Source: Pseudomonadota bacterium
Lineage (GTDB): Bacteria > Pseudomonadota > Alphaproteobacteria > Sphingomonadales > Sphingomonadaceae
Assembly (NCBI GenBank): GCA_023389105.1
Contig: JAEWEY010000004.1
Coordinates: 620,001-684,000, forward strand
Reading direction: 5' to 3'
DNA length: 64,000 nt
Shown here: positions 51,887-60,759 of the stretch, piece after piece
Layout: each line of letters begins with the position of its first letter
How positions within the stretch are numbered: the first letter of the stretch is position 1
The notes under the pieces: model-generated
Database searches by the model: none
The model's input: the letters and a program-made list of their open reading frames with translations, nothing else
Told to the model about the DNA's origin: nothing
Made by a program: the position numbers and the translations under genes

Positions 51887-52594
51887 TCAGCCGGCTTTGT
51901 AAGCGGCCTTGAGGCTGGCGAGCTCCAGTCGCTTGCCGACCCATTCGGACAATTGCTGGAATTCCAGCGGCTTGTCGAACACGATGCCGGCCTTCCGCTC
52001 GCTGTACCAGCGGACCTCGCCCTTGATCGGGTGCAGGCTCTCGACGACGACAACGACCTGCTTGCCCACGCAATATTCCTCGATTGGCTCGACCTTGATC
52101 CCGCCGAGCGAGATGTCGTGCACGTCGACCGTGTAATAGGTTTTACCGACGCGGACCGAAGCCTTGCATGGGATTTCCAGCCGCGGTGGACGCGGACGAA
52201 AGCCATGTCGCGGCTTACGGCCGGCCAGAAGCTCGCCGAGGTCGAGGTTATGCTCGAACTTCAGGCCCACCATGTCGCCGCGGATCCACACTACCGTCGC
52301 GGGGATGCGCTGCGACGAAAGCTCGATACTGACCTGCTCGCCAGTGGTCGGCGTACGAGTGACAATGGCCATGACGCCACCGGCTGACAGGTTCTTGATT
52401 TTGACCAACTGCTCGCTGCCACCGGCATCGACAAGCTTGCCCACACGCAGCATCGGCGACATGCGCTCGTCAGAACGGCGCTCTTCCGGGCGCGGCACGG
52501 CTGTCGAAAGCGAGACCGTCGTCGACTCGAAGGCCGCGTCCGTGCTGCTCAACGGCTGCCCGGAAAATTTGCGACGGATAAGGTCCGTGAACAT
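51887..52594 (-). CDS. tandem PilZ-domain protein
   Basis: This cyclic di-GMP receptor candidate has 235 residues. It has two PilZ domains: about 40-115 (RRSDERM ... NLSAGG) and about 130-215 (RPPRLEIP ... DISLGG). Both keep the (D/N)xSxxG motif, but only the first has a clear RxxxR. It lies divergent to a receiver/EAL pair, so the three genes probably form one c-di-GMP module. The target of the PilZ protein is unknown. Confidence 0.88.
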   Translation of the reverse strand: MFTDLIRRKFSGQPLSSTDAAFESTTVSLSTAVPRPEERRSDERMSPMLRVGKLVDAGGSEQLVKIKNLSAGGVMAIVTRTPTTGEQVSIELSSQRIPATVVWIRGDMVGLKFEHNLDLGELLAGRKPRHGFRPRPPRLEIPCKASVRVGKTYYTVDVHDISLGGIKVEPIEEYCVGKQVVVVVESLHPIKGEVRWYSERKAGIVFDKPLEFQQLSEWVGKRLELASLKAAYKAG

Positions 52595-52653
52595 GCGAGA
52601 ATTCCGTCTCCAGATGACGCGATCAGCGCCAATTTGGGACTTTATTGGGGATA

Positions 52654-52726
52654 GGGTTAAAAAGGCGTTGAGAATTGTTGATCTAAAGCGTTGTACCTGC
52701 CTACGCCTCCCATGGGGAGATTAGAG
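52654..52726 (+). promoter_or_regulatory. divergent promoter region with near-CtrA site and ribosome-binding site
   Basis: TTAA (52657-52660)-N7-TTGA (52668-52671) matches seven of the eight core bases of the CtrA full site TTAA-N7-TTAA. It lies in the gap between the divergent PilZ and receiver genes. A GGGGAGA ribosome-binding site precedes the receiver start at 52727. Confidence 0.35.
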
Positions 52727-53113
52727 ATGCCGCAGCCGCGCCTGCTGCTGATCGATGACGAGCCGGTCCTCGCCGACTATCTGGCGAGCGCGGCACGCAC
52801 CTGCGGTTTCGAGCCGGTGATCACCGAGCGCGATGAGGACTTCCGCCGATATTTCGTGGATCATCGTCCGGAGATGATCGCCGTCGACCTTGGCATGCCG
52901 GTAGACGGCGTGGAGTTGATCCGCTTCCTCGCAGACCAGGAGTATCGGGGACCAGTCCTGATCGTCAGCGGCTTTGACCGCCGTGTATTGGAGTCTGCCT
53001 TCCGCCTCGGCGAGGCTCTGGGCCTAAACATGGCGGGCCCCGTCGAGAAGCCCGTGCGCCTTGAGATTCTCGAGGATCTCCTCACCAAGCTGAAGGCAAC
53101 CTTGGTCATATGA
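52727..53113 (+). CDS. single-domain response regulator
   Basis: This 128-residue CheY-like receiver has no output domain. The acidic pair is in LLLIDDEP, the phosphoacceptor is Asp in AVDLGMPVDG, the Thr/Ser position is in LIVSGFD and the lysine in VEKPVRLEIL. It overlaps the EAL gene by four bases. It may regulate that phosphodiesterase in trans, a split version of a receiver-EAL protein. Confidence 0.9.
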   Translation: MPQPRLLLIDDEPVLADYLASAARTCGFEPVITERDEDFRRYFVDHRPEMIAVDLGMPVDGVELIRFLADQEYRGPVLIVSGFDRRVLESAFRLGEALGLNMAGPVEKPVRLEILEDLLTKLKATLVI

Positions 53114-53946
53114 GCCCGCAGGCAGAGCTCGCGATCGTCCGCGGCCTGCAGCGCGCGCTGGACCTGCAACGGCTGCGGATGATGTATCAGCCAAAGATCG
53201 CCACGCGTGACGGCAGTCTCCGTCAGGTTGAGGCGCTGGTCCGCTGGACTGATCCAGAGCTGGGAGCCGTAAAACCCTCAGATTTCGTGCCGCTGGCGGA
53301 GGAGCACGGACTGATCCACGAACTGACGCAATGGGGACTGCGCACCATCCTCCGTCAGTGGCTGGACTGGCGCGATGTCGGCCTCGACACGTGCATCGCC
53401 TTCAACATCTCTGCCCTTAGTCTCCAGCATCTCGACTTTCCCGACCTGGTTGAACGGATGTGCCGTGCACTGGACGTACCGAGCGACCGCATTGTGCTGG
53501 AACTTACTGAAGGCGCCACCCAGCCACTGGTGAAGCTGATGGACGCGCTTACCCGCTTTCGAATTAAGGGCATTGGGCTCGCGATCGACGATTTCGGAAC
53601 CGGCTATTCGTCACTGATGCAGTTGCGGCAGTTGCCGTTCACCGAGGTGAAGATCGACCAGGCCTTCGTGGCCGACGTACCCAGTTCACGCGACTCCCGG
53701 CTCATCATCCAGGCGGTTACCGAGCTGGCGCATGGCCTTGGACTGACCGCGACCGCAGAAGGTGTTGAAACCATCGAACAGCTCCGCGCCATTCGAGAAC
53801 TCGGATGCGACGAGGTGCAGGGTTATCTTCTCTCGCCGCCCATGGAGCCGGACGAGCTGCCCGGCTGGGTCTTCAAGTTCCGTCGGGCGTGGCCGGCCAT
53901 GATCGCCGAGGAGAAGCTCGCTCTGTGGGGTGACGTCGAAGCGTGA
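53110..53946 (+). CDS. EAL-domain cyclic di-GMP phosphodiesterase
   Basis: This stand-alone 278-residue EAL protein has no sensory domain or membrane segment. The catalytic residues are all present: E in EALVRW, N in FNIS, ELTE, DDFGTG, K in EVKID, and E in AEGVE; the loop-6 residues are intact. It probably hydrolyses c-di-GMP to pGpG. The ATGA overlap with the receiver gene suggests tight coupling of signal input and output. Confidence 0.93.
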   Translation: MSPQAELAIVRGLQRALDLQRLRMMYQPKIATRDGSLRQVEALVRWTDPELGAVKPSDFVPLAEEHGLIHELTQWGLRTILRQWLDWRDVGLDTCIAFNISALSLQHLDFPDLVERMCRALDVPSDRIVLELTEGATQPLVKLMDALTRFRIKGIGLAIDDFGTGYSSLMQLRQLPFTEVKIDQAFVADVPSSRDSRLIIQAVTELAHGLGLTATAEGVETIEQLRAIRELGCDEVQGYLLSPPMEPDELPGWVFKFRRAWPAMIAEEKLALWGDVEA

Positions 53947-55407
53947 TCACGGTGCAACGTCAAATTTGATGCCCTGTGCCAGCGGGAGGTCGGCGCCGTA
54001 ATTGATCGTATTCGTCTGCCGCCGCATATAGGCTCGCCAACTGTCCGAGCCACTTTCCCGGCCTCCGCCGGTCTCTTTCTCGCCTCCGAACGCGCCGCCG
54101 ATCTCCGCGCCGGACGGGCCGATGTTCACATTGGCGATCCCGCAATCGGAACCCGCGCCGGAGACGAACAGCTCGGCCTCGCGCAAGTCGTTCGTGAAGA
54201 TCGAGGAGGACAGTCCCTGCGGCACGGCATTGTTCAAGGCGATGGCCTCGCCAAGATCGCGATAGCGTAGGACGTAGAGGATCGGCGCAAACGTCTCGGT
54301 CATGACGCGTAGATCCTGATCCGCGACCTCGATCAGGGCTGGCCTGACGTAGAAACCTCCGGTCGCTAAATTAAGCCGCTCGGTGTCGGGCGCCACCCGC
54401 AGCATGCCGTGAAATGCAGCTTCGTCGATCAATGGACCGATCAGCGTAGTGGGATCGCGCGGATCATCGACATTCACGGCGGCGAACAAGTCGCGGACCT
54501 TGGCAACCACCGTGTCGGCGATACTTTCATGGACGATCAGCCGACGCAGGGTGGTGCATCGCTGGCCTGCGGTACCTGCGGCAGAAAACAGGATTGCGCG
54601 CGTGGCTAGTTCGATGTCGGCGCTGGGCGCTACGATGGTGGCGTTGTTTCCTCCAAGCTCAAGCAACACCCGGCCGAACCGAGCAGCGACGCGGGGCCCA
54701 ACGGCGCTCCCCATGGCCGTCGAGCCGGTCGCGGAGACGAGCGCAATGCGGCGGTCGTCGACCAAGCTTTCACCAACATCGCGCCGCCCCTGCACAAGCT
54801 GGATTAAGCCATCCGGCGCATCGCCGAAGCGATCGAGCGCACGTCGCGCGACGGCCATCACCGCTTCCGCCGTCAGCGGGGTTTTCTCGCTTGGCTTCCA
54901 GATCACGGGATCGCCGCAGACCAGCGCCAGCGCCGCGTTCCACGCCCAGACCGCGACCGGGAAGTTGAACGCGCTGATGACCAGCACCGGTCCCAGCGGA
55001 TGCCACTGCTCCATCATGCGGTGGCTGGGCCGCTCGCTGGCGATTGTCAGGCCGTAGAGCTGCCGCGACAGACCCACGGCGAAGTCGCAGATGTCGATCA
55101 TCTCCTGAACTTCGCCCAGGCTTTCCTGAACGATCTTGCCGGCTTCGAGCGTCACCAACTGGGCGAGCGACGACTTGGCGGCCCTCAATTCCTCCCCGAG
55201 CAGACGGACCAATTTCCCGCGCCGAGGCGCGGGGACGGTGCGCCATTGTGCAAAAGCCGCGGTAGCTGCCGCGGCAGCCTGAATGGGGTCGCCGGCTTCG
55301 ACGCGACCAATTTCAGCGCCGTCGATCGGGGAAGTGCTAACCAAATCTCCGGAGTTTCTGATGCCGAATTCAGCGAGCAGAGCTCCGGTTTCTTCTTTGG
55401 GGCTCAT
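53947..55407 (-). CDS. ALDH7-type aldehyde dehydrogenase (probable piperideine-6-carboxylate/aminoadipate semialdehyde dehydrogenase)
   Basis: This NAD(P)-dependent dehydrogenase has 486 residues. The active cysteine lies in AGTAGQRCTTLRRL and the glutamate in LLELGGNNA. The FNFPVAVWAWNAALALVCG segment and the substrate-binding NIGPSGAEIGGAFGGEKETGG match family 7 (antiquitin). Lysine catabolism is the known role. The gene overlaps the aminotransferase gene by four bases, which supports a joint role in amino-acid breakdown. Confidence 0.85.
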   Translation of the reverse strand: MSPKEETGALLAEFGIRNSGDLVSTSPIDGAEIGRVEAGDPIQAAAAATAAFAQWRTVPAPRRGKLVRLLGEELRAAKSSLAQLVTLEAGKIVQESLGEVQEMIDICDFAVGLSRQLYGLTIASERPSHRMMEQWHPLGPVLVISAFNFPVAVWAWNAALALVCGDPVIWKPSEKTPLTAEAVMAVARRALDRFGDAPDGLIQLVQGRRDVGESLVDDRRIALVSATGSTAMGSAVGPRVAARFGRVLLELGGNNATIVAPSADIELATRAILFSAAGTAGQRCTTLRRLIVHESIADTVVAKVRDLFAAVNVDDPRDPTTLIGPLIDEAAFHGMLRVAPDTERLNLATGGFYVRPALIEVADQDLRVMTETFAPILYVLRYRDLGEAIALNNAVPQGLSSSIFTNDLREAELFVSGAGSDCGIANVNIGPSGAEIGGAFGGEKETGGGRESGSDSWRAYMRRQTNTINYGADLPLAQGIKFDVAP

Positions 55408-56558
55408 GCGAAAAGCTCCCGCGCCCGTGCCATGGCGTTTACGCCTGCATCGATCGTCTCGTCCCGCTTCCCGAAGCAAAGCCGGACGAATTGGCTCGAC
55501 GGTGGTTGTTCGGCAAACGGCGAGAGCGGAATGACCGCCACACCAGCGCGCTCCACGGCCGCCATCGCGAATTCCTCGTCGCTCACGCTGATGCCCGAGC
55601 TCGCAAGGTCGATGCACAGAAAGTAAGTCGAAACGGACGCACCGACGGCGTACCCCGCGCTAGCAAGCCCGTCGACCAGACGATCGCGCGCGCGCTGAAA
55701 GCCCCGGCGCATGGGGGGCAGCCATTCGTCCCCCTGATCCAGGCCGAATGCCACGGCTGTCTGCAGGTTCGGCGCGGTTGCGAACGTCAAGAATTGATGC
55801 GCCTTTGCAAGGACATCCGCCATTTGCTCGGGCGCGACGATCCAGCCGACCTTCCAACCGGTCAGCGAGAAGATCTTGCCCGCGGAGCCGACCTTGATGG
55901 TGCGCTCAGCCATTCCCGCCAGCGTCGCGAAGGGCGTGAACTTAAGGCCATCAAGCACGATATGCTCCCACACCTCGTCGCTGATCACGATTAAGTCATG
56001 GGCAGTGGCGAAGGAGGCGACGGTATCCAACTCTTCGTGACCGAACAGCCTACCCGTCGGATTGTGCGGGTTGTTGAGGATGATCGCGCGCGTGCGTGGG
56101 CTGAGAGCGGCAGCCAACGCATTGGCGTCGATGCACCACGCGGGTGCGTCGAGCGCGACCTCGATCGGCTTGCCCCCTGCCCTTCGAATCATCGGCGCGT
56201 AACTGTCATAGGCCGGCGTGAAGACGATGACCTCGTCGCCCGGCTCGACTGTCGCCAAAATCGCTGCTGCCAGCGCCTCGGTCGCCCCGCTAGTGACGCA
56301 GATATTGGCTGCCGATAAAGCCTGTCCGAAATGGCGCTGATAGTGGCCGGCCACCGCCTCGCGTAATGCGGGTAAGCCCCGCGAGGGCGCATATTGGTTG
56401 GATCCTGCGGTCAGGGCCTCGGCCGCCGCCGCAAGAATTTCCTGCTGCCAACCGAAATCCGGGAAACCTTGGCCGAGATTTACCGCGCCGTGCTCGGCAG
56501 CCGCCAGCGACATGCGTTCAAAAACGCTCGTCGGCATCTGTTCGTACAGTGGGGTCAT
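55404..56558 (-). CDS. PLP-dependent aminotransferase (class I/II)
   Basis: This 384-residue aspartate-aminotransferase-fold enzyme has NLGQGFPDFG, NNPHNPTGRLFG, ISDEVWEHIV and the PLP lysine in GSAGKIFSLTGWK. It resembles the methionine/kynurenine aminotransferase branch. The preferred start is ATG at 56556-56558 (MTPLYEQMP); another ATG lies four codons upstream. The pair with the ALDH gene may catabolise lysine or a related amino acid. Confidence 0.85.
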   Translation of the reverse strand: MTPLYEQMPTSVFERMSLAAAEHGAVNLGQGFPDFGWQQEILAAAAEALTAGSNQYAPSRGLPALREAVAGHYQRHFGQALSAANICVTSGATEALAAAILATVEPGDEVIVFTPAYDSYAPMIRRAGGKPIEVALDAPAWCIDANALAAALSPRTRAIILNNPHNPTGRLFGHEELDTVASFATAHDLIVISDEVWEHIVLDGLKFTPFATLAGMAERTIKVGSAGKIFSLTGWKVGWIVAPEQMADVLAKAHQFLTFATAPNLQTAVAFGLDQGDEWLPPMRRGFQRARDRLVDGLASAGYAVGASVSTYFLCIDLASSGISVSDEEFAMAAVERAGVAVIPLSPFAEQPPSSQFVRLCFGKRDETIDAGVNAMARARELFA

Positions 56559-56656
56559 TCGTTGCCGCATAGCGCGACGAACTGCTCGTCGCGAGGGCGG
56601 CAACCATCGGCCAACGCCATGTATTTTGTCCGGCACACCCTGTGATGAGATGACTA

Positions 56657-56905
56657 ATGGCCGAGCGAACAGCGACCTTGTATCGAATGAAGCTACCGGC
56701 GCACGAATGCCCCTATGGTCTGCGAGCAAAAGCGATGCTCGAGCAGGCGGGCTTCGAAATCGACGAACACCTGCTCGCCACCCGCGACGAAGTCGATGCC
56801 TTTCAGTCCGAACAGGGCGTGAGCACCACGCCCCAGATTTTTATCGACGGCGAGCGGGTTGGCGGCAGTGACGAGCTTGAGCGCTATCTGTCGGAACACG
56901 CCTAG
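56657..56905 (+). CDS. glutaredoxin-like protein with CPYG motif
   Basis: This 82-residue thioredoxin-fold protein has the active site HECPYGLRAK, where the second cysteine of CPYC is glycine. The cis-proline motif is STTPQIFIDG, followed by GGSDELERYL. Single-cysteine glutaredoxins may use glutathione or bind iron-sulfur clusters. The C-terminal end abuts a short minus-strand fragment at the boundary of the AT-rich insert. Confidence 0.85.
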   Translation: MAERTATLYRMKLPAHECPYGLRAKAMLEQAGFEIDEHLLATRDEVDAFQSEQGVSTTPQIFIDGERVGGSDELERYLSEHA

Positions 56906-57150
56906 CGGCCAAGTGCAGCCTCCGCGGCACGAAGTGGCGCCGCAAGAGTCGCCTCGACCCACAGCACCGTCGTCGCGGAGAGCGCCAAAGCGGTCGTCGA
57001 GACGCCGGCGAAACTCGGCTTATGTAGTTCAAGTTACGTTGCACAGGGCTTTTACAAGCTCCTAGAATGATTTCATTCCCCGTTGCTAACGAAGGATAAG
57101 TATGCAACTGCTGAGGATACCATCAGGCATTTAAGTAAGACCAGATCCGC
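56902..57150 (-). other. boundary region with a short orphan reading frame
   Basis: On the minus strand, about 40 open codons end with TAG at 56902-56904 and carry a hydrophobic alanine/leucine stretch. The frame is cut by a stop at about 57,030, where the base composition turns AT-rich. It looks like the C-terminal end of a gene truncated by insertion of the following segment. The rest, to 57,150, holds AT-rich sequence with the presumed promoter of the sulfotransferase gene; no consensus was found. Confidence 0.35.
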
Positions 57151-58218
57151 ATGTTTGTCGATTTGATCCGAGAAATAAGTTTGTTTCGTTCGGAAAACTT
57201 TCAAGATTTGAACTTTATTTCGTGGTTATCGTGCAGACCGCTTATTAGGGATTGGGATCGTAGACATGTCTATGATTTTTGCTTGGGTCGGCTTCCCGAA
57301 ACTGAGCTTGGAGTCACATCTTGGGAATACAATAGCCGGCTCGAATGCGCTGCGCACATAGCTGCATGCTTAACTTGTAATGAGTTTAGAACTAATATTG
57401 TTGAAATTATCGGGAAAGCATTGCCGGCCGTTCCACGTGTATTCTTCGTACATATTCCGCGAACGGGCGGAACATCTGTTCAACGAGCGATTGAGAATTG
57501 CTGGGCTGGGCTCTCCTGGCATGCGAGTTATTCGAGTGACGATTGGTTTGAATTAGGGGTTCGGCGCCTCAACCGGGGGGCTCCCCTGGAATTCATGCTG
57601 GAGTTTTTGGCACAATTCTCTACTGAGAGGTCACTCCTGCTCGTCCAGGGCCATTTGCCGCTCAGCGTGCTCTTAGCGCGAGGTAGCATTCGTACCATCG
57701 ACAAGGTCTTCGCTTTGGTCCGGCACCCAGAGGAGATAATCCTTTCAAATCTGGCGTACATGACCGAGGTAGTGAGGACCAATGCTGCAACGCCAGACGT
57801 GAGTGACTGGAGCAACTGGTTTCGAATGCTCGGCTGCGATTGGTCCACGGGCACTTTTTCAGCCCAAGATTTGAAAAAAATCCTTCGAAGCCGACGCTTT
57901 GAATCGGAGTACGGTAATCCGCTAACCAGATATTTCAGTCTCAACGGAGAAGGGTTTGCAACGGCCGAGTGCCTTAGCCTGACAGACTGTTCGGTTCTTA
58001 CGCTAAAGTCAGTCCCTCAATATTTGAGGCGTCACTTCGGCGTGGATACGTCTCTAGTTCCGACCAACGGTTCAACGACAAACATTCGATCCCGGCTTGA
58101 TGAGTCCGACTTCCTGTACCTGAAAACCATCTTGTGTGGCGCTGATATTCCCCTTTGGGAAAAGTACGGCGCAGGCTATGCGACCTTTCATTACAAAGAC
58201 GAATTGAAGGCCGCCTGA
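57151..58218 (+). CDS. sulfotransferase family protein
   Basis: This 355-residue protein probably transfers sulfate from PAPS to a sugar. The 5'-phosphosulfate loop is VFFVHIPRTGGTSVQRAI (about residue 95-115). The 3'-phosphate motif is FALVRHPEEIILSNL (about 185-200). The DNA is visibly AT-richer than its neighbours and uses codons such as AAT, TTT and ATA freely, a sign of recent transfer. It sits next to a capsule export gene, so sulfation of the capsule or of an exopolysaccharide is inferred. Confidence 0.85.
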   Translation: MFVDLIREISLFRSENFQDLNFISWLSCRPLIRDWDRRHVYDFCLGRLPETELGVTSWEYNSRLECAAHIAACLTCNEFRTNIVEIIGKALPAVPRVFFVHIPRTGGTSVQRAIENCWAGLSWHASYSSDDWFELGVRRLNRGAPLEFMLEFLAQFSTERSLLLVQGHLPLSVLLARGSIRTIDKVFALVRHPEEIILSNLAYMTEVVRTNAATPDVSDWSNWFRMLGCDWSTGTFSAQDLKKILRSRRFESEYGNPLTRYFSLNGEGFATAECLSLTDCSVLTLKSVPQYLRRHFGVDTSLVPTNGSTTNIRSRLDESDFLYLKTILCGADIPLWEKYGAGYATFHYKDELKAA

Positions 58219-58399
58219 GAGGAGCGGATTTCTCCAAGGACGGTCGGACGCTAGAAGGCGTGCTCCATAATGCTCGACGCACCGACGATTAGCGTCTGGA
58301 ATTAACCGGAAATGGCCACTTTTGCGCTCGTCTTGAGCAGACCCCTTGTGACGTGGTCCGGTCCAAGCTAATGCCATCCGACGTACGCTGTCTTAGGAA
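58219..58399. other. intergenic gap with no supported gene
   Basis: This 181-base gap lies between the sulfotransferase and export genes. It contains the presumed promoter of the capsule transcript. TTAGGAA at 58,394-58,400 is the nearest ribosome-binding site. I find no terminator or repeat of note. Confidence 0.5.
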
Positions 58400-59602
58400 T
58401 TGTCTGTTTTGTTCAACAACTTAGCCTCAGCTCGACTAGGTTTTGCTCGCGTCCGCGCAACCGGGTCTGTTGTGACAGTCGCATTACTGCTTGCCGGTTG
58501 CGTCAACTCAGTCGGGCCAAGCCGAGAACAGGTGGTGCAAGCAGTCTCCTCGAACCAGACACTATCGGGGGTTCGGGTTATCGAGCTTACGGATGCCGTT
58601 GCTCAAAGAAACAACCTGGAATATCTCAAGGGTGATTTTGCAACCGCGCTGGGCGACGCGGTTCCTGTAGGCACACGCGTGGGCGTAGGCGACACGGTCG
58701 AGCTCACAATCTGGGAGGCCGCTCCGGCAGCGCTTTTTGGAACAACCGCGATTGACACAGGCATCGGCTCAAGCGTCCAACCTAGCCGTCCCAATTCTCT
58801 GCCCGGCCTAGTTGTGGGACCCTCTGGAACGATCACAGTTCCCTTCGCTGGTCAGGTCCCCGCCGCGGGACGAACGTTGCGCCAGATTGAGCAGGAAATT
58901 GTGAGTCGTCTGCAGGGGCGAGCTCACTTGCCGCAAGTCGTTGCCCGGATCGCACGCAACGCCACCGCAAACGTAACCGTGCTAGGCGAGGTCAAAACTC
59001 CTCAACGAACGGAACTAACTCCACGTGGCGAACGCCTGCTGGACGTGATCGCCGCCGCGGGTGGCACTACTCAACCACTCGATCGGATGACGATCGAGGT
59101 CACACGCGGCGAAGCAGTTCAGCGTATGGCTGCCCGAGATGTCGTTCGCGATCCGCGTCAGAACATCGTCATGCGGAGCGATGACGTGGTGACCGCATTG
59201 TATCAGCCTTTCAGTTTCACCGTGCTTGGGGCGACCGGCAAGAATGAGGAAGTCCGCTTTGAAGGAGTGGGATTGACGCTGTCGCAAGCGCTTGGCCGCA
59301 TCGGCGGTTTGCAGGACGAGCGGGCCGATCCGAGCGGCGTATTTTTATTTAGGTGGGAGCATCCGTCGCTGCCCAATTCGACGCGAATTGCCGATGCAAA
59401 CAACAATGTTAAGCCCGTGCCGGTCATCTACCAGGCGAATTTAAAAAAGCCGGCCACCTACTTTGCAGCTCAGCACTTTGAAATTCGTGACGGCGATGTC
59501 ATCTATGTGGCCAATTCGCGTGTTGCGTCACTGCAAAGGTTTCTGGGTTTGTTGAGTTCGTCGATCTTACCAGTGGCGACTGTCCGCACCATCGTTCCCT
59601 AA
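58400..59602 (+). CDS. polysaccharide export lipoprotein (Wza/KpsD type)
   Basis: This 400-residue outer-membrane auxiliary protein should form the export channel of a capsule or exopolysaccharide. A signal peptide with lipobox VALLLAGC precedes the poly-export domain (GDTVELTIWEAAP, then GTITVPFAGQVPAAGRTL). SLBB repeats follow, with VTVLGEVKTPQR and FTVLGATG. The start is TTG at 58400; another TTG at 58409 is better spaced from AGGA. Confidence 0.92.
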   Translation: MSVLFNNLASARLGFARVRATGSVVTVALLLAGCVNSVGPSREQVVQAVSSNQTLSGVRVIELTDAVAQRNNLEYLKGDFATALGDAVPVGTRVGVGDTVELTIWEAAPAALFGTTAIDTGIGSSVQPSRPNSLPGLVVGPSGTITVPFAGQVPAAGRTLRQIEQEIVSRLQGRAHLPQVVARIARNATANVTVLGEVKTPQRTELTPRGERLLDVIAAAGGTTQPLDRMTIEVTRGEAVQRMAARDVVRDPRQNIVMRSDDVVTALYQPFSFTVLGATGKNEEVRFEGVGLTLSQALGRIGGLQDERADPSGVFLFRWEHPSLPNSTRIADANNNVKPVPVIYQANLKKPATYFAAQHFEIRDGDVIYVANSRVASLQRFLGLLSSSILPVATVRTIVP

Positions 59603-59631
59603 GGTGCGACCTGAAAAGCGACGATTACCTC

Positions 59632-60759
59632 ATGGATGTAACGCGCCTGATCTGGCGTCGCTGGAATCGGCGCCTGCCTACCGGGATCGATCGGGTGTGC
59701 TTAGCATATCTGGAGCACTTTCGCGAGCGCGCACACGCGGTCATTCAGCATGACCGGTTCAGGGGCATTCTCGACCGCAAGGCATCTGCCGAGTTGTTCG
59801 AATTGCTTGCCGAGCCACGTGGGCGTTTCCGCACCGACGTGGTCAGCGGTTTCCTGCGCAACCTCCGCAGGCTGAATGCGCAGGGCAAGCATCGCATTTA
59901 TTTGAACATCGGGCACACTGGGCTGAATTCACCCGGCTTTTGCGACTGGTGCCGGAGCACCGACGTCAGGCCGGTATACTTGGTGCATGATCTTATTCCG
60001 ATAACCCATCCCCAGTTCTGCCGTGCAGGAGAGACAGCAAAGCATCGCGCGCGCATGCGCACGGTGCTGACCAATGGGGCGGGAATTGTCGGCAACAGCC
60101 AAGTCACCATCGACGAACTGGCCGCATTTGCGGCGGCTGAAGGCCTACCCATGCCGCCGCACGTGGTCGCCTGGCTCGGCACTGAGGCAAGTTCGTCCCG
60201 AGCACTGATCGCCGGCCCTGCCACTTTCGTCGTGCTGGGGACGATCGAGGGTCGCAAGAACCACGCCATGCTTTTGAGGGTTTGGTCACGGCTAATAGAG
60301 GTGCTAGGGGCGCAGGCACCTCGCTTGCTGATCATCGGCCAACGGGGATGGGAGGCCGACTGCGTATTCGATCAGCTCGATCGTCCTGGTAAGCTGCGGG
60401 ACCACGTGATGGAGCTGAACGACTGCTCTGATTCGGACATCCGGGGACATATGAGTACGGCGCGTGCCCTGCTCTTTCCAAGCATCATAGAGGGGTACGG
60501 CCTGCCCTTAGTGGAAGCGCTAGGCGTTGGTGTGCCCGTCATTGCCAGCGATCTGCCCGTTTTTCGAGAAATCGCGCGGGACGGTCCTGACTACCTGGAT
60601 CCGTCGGACGAGAGTGCCTGGCAACGGGCGATACTCGATTACACGCGTGAGGATAGCGCAAAGCGTTCAGCACAGATTGGCAGGATCAGCGGTTTCAGAC
60701 CGCCCAGCTGGAGTGAACACTTCGCTCGGGTCGAGGGCCTGCTGAAGGCTCTGGCTTAG
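59632..60759 (+). CDS. GT4 family glycosyltransferase
   Basis: This 375-residue sugar transferase has the GT-B fold. The donor-binding C-terminal half shows LGTIEGRKNHAMLL, then ARALLFPSIIEGYGLPLVEALGVGVPVIASDLPVFREIA, with the E-x7-E motif. It lacks a signal peptide and acts in the cytoplasm. It follows the export gene by 29 bases and probably adds a sugar to the capsule repeat unit. Donor and linkage are unknown. Confidence 0.9.
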   Translation: MDVTRLIWRRWNRRLPTGIDRVCLAYLEHFRERAHAVIQHDRFRGILDRKASAELFELLAEPRGRFRTDVVSGFLRNLRRLNAQGKHRIYLNIGHTGLNSPGFCDWCRSTDVRPVYLVHDLIPITHPQFCRAGETAKHRARMRTVLTNGAGIVGNSQVTIDELAAFAAAEGLPMPPHVVAWLGTEASSSRALIAGPATFVVLGTIEGRKNHAMLLRVWSRLIEVLGAQAPRLLIIGQRGWEADCVFDQLDRPGKLRDHVMELNDCSDSDIRGHMSTARALLFPSIIEGYGLPLVEALGVGVPVIASDLPVFREIARDGPDYLDPSDESAWQRAILDYTREDSAKRSAQIGRISGFRPPSWSEHFARVEGLLKALA

